Of a DNA stretch of 64,000 nt, positions 1 through 8,300 are shown piece after piece. The notes below the pieces were generated by a model. The model searched no databases, was not told where the DNA came from, and saw only the letters and a list, made by a program, of their open reading frames with translations. The stretch is taken from contig JALELK010000040.1 in assembly GCA_022768745.1 (NCBI GenBank), positions 1 through 64,000 on the forward strand. Reading direction: 5' to 3'. Numbering within the stretch: position 1 is the first letter of the stretch; every line of letters starts with the position of its first letter. The stretch is from Lachnospiraceae bacterium (GTDB lineage Bacteria > Bacillota > Clostridia > Lachnospirales > Lachnospiraceae). The translations under genes were made by a program, and so were the position numbers.

Positions 1-2
1 AG

Positions 3-65
3 ACGGAAGGAACACAGGAAACCACAGGCAGTACAGAAAGCAGTAATGGGGAGGTAGCACAATGA
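3..65 (+). CDS. C-terminal tail of an upstream pilus-operon gene (partial)
   Basis: Only the last 20 codons lie in the window. The open frame is rich in Thr, Ser, Gly and Glu, and its TGA stop overlaps the ATG of the next gene (ATGA), a translational-coupling arrangement. Its place directly before a PilO-like gene suggests a PilN- or PilM-like protein, but the visible tail carries no diagnostic motif, so the identity is inference from gene order only. Confidence 0.5.
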   Translation, partial: TEGTQETTGSTESSNGEVAQ

Positions 66-718
66 AAAAAATAGAACATAAAATTCACGTGCAGATTCCT
101 CAGAAGTTGGAACGGATTTTGTTATATGCAGGGGGAATCTTGATGGTTCTTCTGGTCTATGTATTTGTGTTTCAAAATCTTCAACTAAAAAATCAGGATT
201 TGGGAATCAAGGTGTCAAAATTACAGACAGAGCACACCCAGTTGCTGGATATGAAAAATAACCAGAAGGCTCACGCCTCTGATACCAAGGAGATGCAGGG
301 GCAGATAGATAAGCTTTTGAAAAAATATCCTGCAGATGCCAAGGAAGAAGACGCCATTATGTTTGCCAAAAATCTGGAGGATAAAAATGAGATTCATGTA
401 TCGGACATTTCCTTTGCAGGAAAGAATCTGGTAAAGCAGGGGGAGAGTTCCGGATATGTTATGTACGCCACTCCGGTGGAATACACCTATGAGTCAGGCT
501 ATACTGATTTAAAAAAGACGGTTTCTGCTATTTTAAAAGCCGGTGATAAGAAGAATGTGGAAAATATTACCATCGCTTATGATACAGAGACAGGAAAGTT
601 GCAGGGAACTATGACCGTCAACGAGTTTAGTTTACAGGGGGATGACAGGGAGTACGATCCTACCAACATTAAGGATGTGGAAACCGGCAATCAGAATCCC
701 TTTGCAACCGCTGATTAA
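62..718 (+). CDS. PilO-like type IV pilus assembly protein
   Basis: This is a 218-residue bitopic membrane protein. A short basic N-terminus precedes one membrane segment (about residues 19-37), then a heptad-like coiled-coil stretch (about 40-90) and a C-terminal soluble domain. This is the layout of PilO, the alignment-complex protein that links the inner-membrane pilus platform to other assembly proteins. The start overlaps the stop of the upstream gene, and a GGGGAGG ribosome binding site lies about 6 nt upstream. Four prepilin-like genes follow in the same operon, which supports the assignment. Sequence similarity to characterised PilO proteins is weak by eye, so topology and context carry the call. 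Confidence 0.65.
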   Translation: MKKIEHKIHVQIPQKLERILLYAGGILMVLLVYVFVFQNLQLKNQDLGIKVSKLQTEHTQLLDMKNNQKAHASDTKEMQGQIDKLLKKYPADAKEEDAIMFAKNLEDKNEIHVSDISFAGKNLVKQGESSGYVMYATPVEYTYESGYTDLKKTVSAILKAGDKKNVENITIAYDTETGKLQGTMTVNEFSLQGDDREYDPTNIKDVETGNQNPFATAD

Positions 719-738
719 AGGAAAGAATTTAGGATAAT

Positions 739-1842
739 ATGGAAAGAAGAGAAAAGGGCAATCAAAAAGGGTTTACGCTGATTGAATTGTTGGTGGCGAT
801 TGCCATTTTAGCAATAATAGCGGTGCCTCTTTTGAATGCCTTTTTGATGTCTGTAAGGACAGACGCAAAAGCAAAAGTGAAAATGAGAGCAGCCACCGCG
901 GCAAGCAACGTAATGGAGGACATCAAATCCAAGTCCTGGGAGAAGCTGACAGAGGGAAAAAGCCCGGATGCATCCGGCAACTATTCCTATTCGGTGGAGG
1001 AGAGTGTGGATTACAAGAACTTTACGGTGGAGGTGTCCATCTCACCCAATCAGGGAGAGGCGGCTGCCTATAACCGGGAGGAGCTGGCAAAGCTTTACTC
1101 CATAGATGGGGTCCACGACGGAATCTATGTTCAGTCCCAGGAGTTAAACCGGGATATGGCAAAGCAGTTAAAAGGAGATGCCTATCAGACTTCGGATGCC
1201 TTTTCCGGTATTCGGAGAAATATGAAGGTGGACATTGAAAAGAAACCAAATGCTCAGGGATTTCGTGTGACGGTAAATAACACCTATTCATTTGCCGGGG
1301 TTTCCCCCATCAGTGATGATCCGGAAGTGATTTATGAGAGCCAGAGTGCTGCCTATGATTTAAATAACATTTATCTCTTATATTATCCAATGTATAACAG
1401 TAGTGCCATCTCCCTGACGGAGACGGTAACCATAGAAAATACAGATGAGGTGCCAGTGAATTGTTATCTGGTCTGCCAGAATTATGACGCATCAAAGCAA
1501 AACAATGTGCGTCTGCAACTCCGATGTCTGGAAAATAAGAGAGATGATTATAAGGAAAATTGCATCACCCGCATTTGTAGCAACCTTCCATTGACCAAAA
1601 ACGGCAAGGGGTTGTGGCTTACCTATTTACAGGGAAATGCAGGGGATACCTTTACCGACCAGAAGTGGGCGGAGGCATCCAGAACCAACAATGCAAAAAA
1701 GATATTAGATTTTCATGGTTTGGCCAATGAACAACAATCAGATTGGGTTTATACCGTTACGGTTAAGGCTCATGAGGGAAGACCCGGAGAGGATAAGTAT
1801 GACAAAGTGCTTGCCACGTATACGTCGACAATTGAAAAATGA
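739..1842 (+). CDS. Prepilin-type protein with class III signal (minor pilin)
   Basis: The N-terminus has a type III prepilin signal: a short charged leader ending in Gly11, cleavage before Phe12, the Glu at mature position +5 (Glu16), then an unbroken hydrophobic helix to about residue 35. Prepilin peptidase would cut and methylate it before assembly. At 367 residues it is much longer than a typical major pilin (about 150), which fits a minor pilin or a pseudopilin with a large globular head. It follows the PilO-like gene by 20 nt. The next gene starts inside its 3' end, overlapping by 44 nt, so the two are probably translationally coupled. Confidence 0.8.
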   Translation: MERREKGNQKGFTLIELLVAIAILAIIAVPLLNAFLMSVRTDAKAKVKMRAATAASNVMEDIKSKSWEKLTEGKSPDASGNYSYSVEESVDYKNFTVEVSISPNQGEAAAYNREELAKLYSIDGVHDGIYVQSQELNRDMAKQLKGDAYQTSDAFSGIRRNMKVDIEKKPNAQGFRVTVNNTYSFAGVSPISDDPEVIYESQSAAYDLNNIYLLYYPMYNSSAISLTETVTIENTDEVPVNCYLVCQNYDASKQNNVRLQLRCLENKRDDYKENCITRICSNLPLTKNGKGLWLTYLQGNAGDTFTDQKWAEASRTNNAKKILDFHGLANEQQSDWVYTVTVKAHEGRPGEDKYDKVLATYTSTIEK

Positions 1843-4138
1843 TAACCGCGGTGCCTCCTTGGTAACGGTTGTGGTGATAGCCGCTTTGGTTTTGATTATG
1901 GTTACAGTTCTTCTGTCCATGGTGATTCTCAATTATTATATGAAAAACCAGAACATTAAGAGTCAGAAGAATTTTTATGACGCAGAATCCGCCATGGAGG
2001 AAATCCGGCTGGGTCTGACCAAAGAGGTATCTCAGGCATCCGGAACTGCCTATGCCTATGTTTTGTCCAACTACAGTGATTTAACAGAACAGGAAAAAAC
2101 GGAAACCTTTGAAAAAGAGTTTTTTCAGCAGATGCAGTCCCAGATAAAAAAGGACAATAACAAAGCCCTCTATAACTGTCAGCTGTTAGCCTCCTTTTTA
2201 AAGGGTGAGGGGGCTGCTTTCGAAACCCCGGATGACAATGTGACCAATGCCTTGGATGATAAAACACTGGAGGCTGGCAAGCGTTGTCTGGTGCTTCGCA
2301 ATGTAAAGGTGTCCTACACCGATGCAGAGGATAATTATTCGGAGATTCAGACGGATATTGATATCAATTATCCTGACATTGATTTTTCCAATGCCAGTTC
2401 CAGAAATAATATTTTGTGTTACTCCCTGATAGCCGGAGAAGACGCAGATGCAGACAGCGTGATAGTAAAGAATGTCCGGGCAAATGTTTCCGGAAATGTA
2501 TATTTAGGAACCGGTCAGATACAGATTTTCAACCAATCCAATGTGACGTTTGTGAAGTCCGGAAATAGCCGAAATTATGCCATTGGTGGTGATGTGGTAT
2601 TGAATCAGGGAAAGGTACAGTTTGATGGACTGGAGGCCTGGACAAAAAATATTTTTGTCTCCAAAGGTTCTTCCTTTTCGGCGGCGGGAGCAGATACCTA
2701 TCTGCAAAACGATTTAGTGTTAAGCGGAAATGGCACAGAGGCCACCTTGGAGAATGGATTTTATGCCTATGGAAACCCGGAGGCAATCAAATCCTCTGAA
2801 AGCTATAAGGATAACCTGACCAGGGACAATGGAGATAATCTTCAGAAAGCATTGGCAAGTAATGAGGCGGATTTCAGCAGTTCCATTATTTTAGATGGGG
2901 GCAAGACTTCCAAACTGGATATGTCCCAGGTGAGCAATCTGATGATTGCCGGTACATCCTACATCAATACCAACAAGTCAAAACATTCTTTGGTGGAGGG
3001 AATCAAAAATAATTCCATTGAAACCGGTCAGTCTGTGATGACCACCAGTGATCAAAGGGCATATTTAATCCCCGGAGATGTGATTGGAAAGGGTTATGAA
3101 AATGGTGGGGCAAACCCTATGACTGCCCAGATGTATCAGAAACTGAAACAGGAAATTATGGAAGCTAAGGGGTATACCCAGGAGAGCCAAATTCAGTCAG
3201 AGGATTTGGTGGATTTTACCACCGGTGGTTCTCAGCTTGGCAGCAGTCTCCAAAGCCTGGGAGTGAATGGATATGATGTGTCTGCCATTCAGGTTTCCGG
3301 TGTTGGCTCTATGTATTATTTCTTTATGAAATTTGATACCCAGGCTAATCGAAATGCCTTTGTAAAAAAATATTACAGCCAGAGAAATCATTACAATCAG
3401 TTGCAGGAAAACTTAGGAGATTATGCGGGAGCCGGTGTGAAACTGCCGGAAAATTCCGGGAATCCATTGAGTTTTTATCTCCAAGGAAATGCCCTGGTAA
3501 CAGAAGGAAGCAGTTTGCTTGTCAGTGATACTTTAGAGGCAGAAAATGAAGCATCCCTTAAGCAGAGAGAGGCAGAACTTTCAGACTCCTATATGGGGCT
3601 TTTGGCAAAACTGGAGCAAAACTATGACAGTCTCACTACAGCAGAAAAGAGACGGGCACTGTTTGACAACCTGATAGATGGGGATTCCATTGTGGGAGCA
3701 GATAAGTATTTTGTCTCTGCAAATGGCGTTGGAACAGTGGTGACAGGAAATGATATTAAGGTGAGCACCGCTGCGGATAAAGTAAAAAAGAGCAATGTCA
3801 AAGATGCGGGTGGCAATTCCCATTTCGATGCCACGATCAACCTGATTATCTCCAAGGGAAATGTGGTGGTAGATGAAGATTTTGAAGGATTGATTATCTG
3901 TAAGGGAAGCATCACCTTAAAGAAAAACAATTTACAGATAAAGGCGGATGCCAATAAAGCCAGTCAGGCATTTTTTAACAGCGATACACCGGAAAAGAAA
4001 TCTCCGGCAGACTATTTAAAGGATGAAACCGGAAGGTATATGATTGGTGGTATGAAAGAAACCGAGAACACAGATAAGTCGGCAAAGGCAGTGAGACTTT
4101 TGGATTCCGTAACCTATAGTAACTGGGAGAAGCACTAG
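1799..4138 (+). CDS. Large PilX-like pilin-associated protein
   Basis: The start chosen is the ATG at 1799, preceded by GGAGAGG 6 nt upstream; the frame is open further upstream but that part lies inside the previous gene. The product has 779 residues. The N-terminus carries Gly18, then Ala-Ser-Leu-Val-Thr and a long hydrophobic helix (about residues 21-46), resembling PilX/GspK-type pseudopilins that lack the +5 Glu. A very large extracellular part follows, Ser/Asn/Gly-rich with repeated short beta-like segments; near residues 680-715 it has a stretch typical of polymer-forming (bactofilin-like) beta folds, but I cannot confirm that family. It probably forms part of the minor-pilin tip complex with its neighbours. 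Confidence 0.65.
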   Translation: MTKCLPRIRRQLKNDNRGASLVTVVVIAALVLIMVTVLLSMVILNYYMKNQNIKSQKNFYDAESAMEEIRLGLTKEVSQASGTAYAYVLSNYSDLTEQEKTETFEKEFFQQMQSQIKKDNNKALYNCQLLASFLKGEGAAFETPDDNVTNALDDKTLEAGKRCLVLRNVKVSYTDAEDNYSEIQTDIDINYPDIDFSNASSRNNILCYSLIAGEDADADSVIVKNVRANVSGNVYLGTGQIQIFNQSNVTFVKSGNSRNYAIGGDVVLNQGKVQFDGLEAWTKNIFVSKGSSFSAAGADTYLQNDLVLSGNGTEATLENGFYAYGNPEAIKSSESYKDNLTRDNGDNLQKALASNEADFSSSIILDGGKTSKLDMSQVSNLMIAGTSYINTNKSKHSLVEGIKNNSIETGQSVMTTSDQRAYLIPGDVIGKGYENGGANPMTAQMYQKLKQEIMEAKGYTQESQIQSEDLVDFTTGGSQLGSSLQSLGVNGYDVSAIQVSGVGSMYYFFMKFDTQANRNAFVKKYYSQRNHYNQLQENLGDYAGAGVKLPENSGNPLSFYLQGNALVTEGSSLLVSDTLEAENEASLKQREAELSDSYMGLLAKLEQNYDSLTTAEKRRALFDNLIDGDSIVGADKYFVSANGVGTVVTGNDIKVSTAADKVKKSNVKDAGGNSHFDATINLIISKGNVVVDEDFEGLIICKGSITLKKNNLQIKADANKASQAFFNSDTPEKKSPADYLKDETGRYMIGGMKETENTDKSAKAVRLLDSVTYSNWEKH

Positions 4139-4140
4139 GA

Positions 4141-4692
4141 ATGAGAGACAAGAATAAAGGCTTTTCATTAATTGAATTGATTGTGGTAATTGCGGTGATG
4201 ACCGTACTGACACTGGGGATTACTTTGGCACTTTCCTCTGTGGGAAATCGCAAGGTCACATCTGCGGCAGAGACCATTAAGAGTCAGTTAATCTATACCC
4301 AGAATCAGGCTATGTCAAAGACCTTGGCCTATGGACAGATTCGTGAGAATGATGAGGGAATGTATGTATTTGTGCTTACCAGCGGTACCGGAAGTAAGCA
4401 ACGGGTCAGCGAAAAGAAATTGTACGCCTCCGATACCATTGAGATTTATTACAAAACCAATCAGGATGGGGCACAGAGCAGGGGTACAAAGATAGACAAA
4501 CAACATCCCTGCAACATTACCTTTCAAAAAAGTTCCGGTTCTTTAGAGCCTATGGTGGAGATTGGGGCGGATAACAAAATATCCTACCAGACCGGTGTTT
4601 ATATTGATAACATTATGGTTACTTCAAAGGATGGAAAAGAGGTAACATTAAAGCTTTTTTCAAAAACAGGAGAGATTCAGATAGAAGAGTAA
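4141..4692 (+). CDS. GspH/FimT-type prepilin
   Basis: This 183-residue prepilin has the cleavage site Gly7|Phe8, Glu12 at the +5 position and a hydrophobic helix to about residue 31. The following segment, with a conserved pattern of small residues and an Asn-Gln-Ala stretch, resembles GspH/FimT pseudopilins. These sit in the tip complex that primes pilus or type II secretion filament assembly. Only 2 nt separate it from the gene upstream, and a further prepilin follows 9 nt downstream, so it is translated from the same operon. Confidence 0.8.
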   Translation: MRDKNKGFSLIELIVVIAVMTVLTLGITLALSSVGNRKVTSAAETIKSQLIYTQNQAMSKTLAYGQIRENDEGMYVFVLTSGTGSKQRVSEKKLYASDTIEIYYKTNQDGAQSRGTKIDKQHPCNITFQKSSGSLEPMVEIGADNKISYQTGVYIDNIMVTSKDGKEVTLKLFSKTGEIQIEE

Positions 4693-4701
4693 GGAGTCAG
4701 T

Positions 4702-5313
4702 ATGGTAGCAGATGAGAAGGGATTCTCACTAATTGAATTGATTGTTTCCATGGCAATTTTGGTGATTGTGGGTATTGCCATTATGGGATTTTTTACCTAC
4801 AGTGTGGGACAGTACACCAGAGGGAATGAGGAGACGACCATGCAGGTGGAGACCCAGACTACTCAGAATCAGCTACAGGAAATGCTTTTACAGACCAGCG
4901 CCGGAGTGGTGACAGAATCTATGACTCTCTCCGATGGAAATATACATCCCGGCAGAAAACTCACCCTTTATACCAAGGACGAGTCCGATAGATCTGAATA
5001 CATACAGATTACCTTTGATGACAAAGAAAAAGAACTTTACTATCAGGAGTTTCAGCTGGATGGAAGTGAAAAATCCGAAAAGCAGGTATTCGCTTCCAAC
5101 ATTACAGACTGGAAGGTAACACTTTATGATGATAAGGAACAGGAAATTGACGCTACTGCACCAGGAGAGGTGGAAATGCCGGTGAAGGCAAAGGTATGGT
5201 TGCAGGTGGATGTGGGTAGCAGAAGTTATTCTGCCACACAGACGGTGGCCTTTCGAAATGAGATTTATGCAACGGCAAAACAGGCTAAGGAGAAATTAGC
5301 AAAACATGAGTAA
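4702..5313 (+). CDS. Prepilin-type protein (PilW/GspJ-like)
   Basis: A 203-residue protein with a canonical class III signal: Gly7|Phe8-Ser-Leu-Ile-Glu12 followed by a hydrophobic helix to about residue 32. The head domain is beta-rich and ends in a Lys/Glu-rich tail. Length and gene position resemble PilW or GspJ minor pilins, but the exact class is uncertain. Its TAA stop overlaps the ATG of the very large downstream gene by 8 nt, which ties the two products together in stoichiometry. Confidence 0.75.
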   Translation: MVADEKGFSLIELIVSMAILVIVGIAIMGFFTYSVGQYTRGNEETTMQVETQTTQNQLQEMLLQTSAGVVTESMTLSDGNIHPGRKLTLYTKDESDRSEYIQITFDDKEKELYYQEFQLDGSEKSEKQVFASNITDWKVTLYDDKEQEIDATAPGEVEMPVKAKVWLQVDVGSRSYSATQTVAFRNEIYATAKQAKEKLAKHE

Positions 5314-8300
5314 GACGAGACGGAACACATTGGTGGTGTTGGGACTGCTGCTTGGACTTACCCTTGCAGGAATGTACAAGGGTGGCGCTCTGGGAGTGGG
5401 GACTGCTGCTACGCCGGAAAAAATTACATATCAGACAAAGAATACGGAAGAGTCTCTTGGAACCAAGGAGAATCCCTTTACCGTGTTAGAGATTGTCCCA
5501 AATAAAAAGATGGCAGCTGTGGGATATCTGTTTTCTGGCAGTGAACCGGTGGATATATCCAAAAACACGGCGGCTATGTTGGCATATCAGAAAGTCTACG
5601 GGGATTACGATGAAACCGCTGGGACTTATGGGGACAAGGGAATTGCAGATGTATCTATGACGGATTACTGCACCTTTGCCAGTGATTTTCCAAAGGACTT
5701 AGGTTATGGTGCTTCTGAGGAAAACAAGGTTTCAAATGCCGCAGAGGACAAGCTTCACTTCGGACAGTATGGATATTTTGAACATGCAGCCGGGACAGAG
5801 GGAAGCTATAAATATGTGCCGGCAGAGGGAGAGACTTCCGGTTATTTTGCCCCTATTGCAGAGGGAGAAGTGCTGGGAGAAAACCAGGCAACCTACACCT
5901 GGGTTCCCCTTGTAAATTTTGAACAGACCATAGACAATCAGGCACCGGAGAGTGCTCTGGGAACGTATTTTCTCACGGGCAACCGTTATACCAATCAGGG
6001 ATATGATACAACCGACGACAACAATGAGTTTTACGGATTTGAGGAGGGAACCTCAGAGAATCCTTTCTTTGGGGTACCTGTAGTTTCTGATGTGGAGAAA
6101 TATTATCCGGAAAATAATGAGGCACTTACCATTTCTGTTGAGGAGATTGGGACAAATAAGGATGTGCCCCAGAGCCGTTACTACCAGTATCGTTATGAGG
6201 AATTTTATCACACCTATGCAAGATATGAGATTGCCCATAAAAATCAGTGGGTGAAGTCTCTTTTTCCAGCAGTGGAAAAACCGGAGGAGTTTGTGACTCA
6301 GGTGGTGACAGCCACGCCGGAACAGTTAAAGGGTGAGAACATCAGTGGAGAGCATAATATTATTGTAGATGCAGATATGGTGGTTATCCACGATTCCAAG
6401 GTGGCCATTCCTATCAACATATGCACGGAAGAGACACCGGATACTTCCTTTGATCAGACCTTCGATGGTCACGATATGGAGGGGGATTGTTTTAATGCAT
6501 TGATTCACAGACAGGCTTCGGGAAATCCGGCCATGATGCTGATGGATGAGAGCGCTATGGCAAAGGCGGGCACCAATCTGGGAAAACTCTATGCTGTTTT
6601 AGACAACGTAGGGGCAAAGTATTACTACAATGTCTATTGTAACAGTCAGGAGACAGGCGAAGATAATAAGCCTCTTTGGATGGCAGAAAAGAATCCGGAT
6701 GCAGCTGAGAATGCTTCCATATATCAGTTACCTGCAAAGACGGGTTATTTTACAGGAAGCAGTTCCTATGTTTTAAACTGGGATGGATCAGATGATTTCC
6801 TCACAAAGAATATCGGGGAGATCGTAACTCTCACAGGAGAAGGGGATGTAACCGTCTCTTCTGCTATGTCAAAGATGTATGATGCCACCTGCTCCAGAAA
6901 GTATGATGCAGGGGACGGCACCTATTCTGCCATTAAGACCAGTCTTACGATTCTGGAACTGGAGCCTATTGCAGAATTTTATTATGGCAATGAGGGATGG
7001 CGCAGTTACTATATGGATTTGTTGCCCAAGGACTTTGTGGGAACAAGCACAAATATTGCAGATGATGTGAAAGTTACCACCATGGCGACCTATGAGTTTA
7101 ATGGCAAGGTGGAGGATTTAAATTCCACCTATGACATGATTGTGGTGGGAGCGAAGCAGAATGAAACCAACGGTCTTGTGACCAATGGCAAGGGCGGATA
7201 TAATGACAAGAATCTGAACAACTATGATAAAAAGGGCAAGCTGGTCAGCGCTTTGGCTTACTCCACCATTGGAGATTTGGTGAGCACTGATGACGGGGAA
7301 GTGTACTTCAGTGATTATGACCGGTTTAAAAAGGTTTGTAATTTTGACCGGCCGGAAAGATTTGCCCAGGATAACAAGCATTGGATTGCAGGTCGGATTG
7401 ATGCCTGGACGAAAAATGCAGATGACACCGTAGCCCAGAGTGCGTCCTTTATCGGCAGTAACAAGGGCTCTGATATTGCCCAGGCGCAGATTCGTTATAA
7501 TGCCACTGATATTACCCAGAAAAAATACAAGGAGTTACTGGATTTTTCTGTGGAAAATCTTATTGTGATAGACGGATTTTTGTATAACGACGGAAAAGAT
7601 GTGGATGATACGGTGGCAGACAGCAGTTCTTTCATATACAGTCTTGCCAAGATAGGCACCGTTGCCTGGGACAAAAAAGAAAATAAAGTGGTGAAATATG
7701 CAGACGCCATTTCTTCCGCAGTAAGTGATTATGATTCCATGGTATTAGAGTCCAGATGTGATTTGGTATTTTCCCGGGAGCCAAATGAGACCTTAGCGGA
7801 ACAGGGGCAGCAGGGAAAACCGGTGGAATATTCCTATCAGGTGGCAGATGAAGGGAAAAAGACCATCGATAAATCCACCATACGAAACAACAATCAGACC
7901 GATGAAAACGGCAACAATGTTTTGCGGTATCATTTCACTCTGCAGGGACAAAAGGGGGCAAAGTATCGGGTATCACTGGGCATTGACAACAACGGCAACG
8001 GTGATTTTTCCGATGATGAGACCACGGAAGATTTATACATTTTAGATACCACAGCGGGGGTATTGGAAAATACCACCATCGACCAGAGTCAGGGTGGATA
8101 TTTGGAGACTGGACACAGCTATATGGTAGTACGCAAACTGCCTTCTTCCGAAAAGGGAATGTTGCCTTGGAAATTAAAGGTTTACAACGAACAGGTGCAG
8201 AGCATCCGTTACATAGAAAAGGGTTATACCAGAATCCCCGGGGCAAATCCAACTGTCATCAAGGTCCTTCAGATGAATCTGACTTCAGATGATGATATGA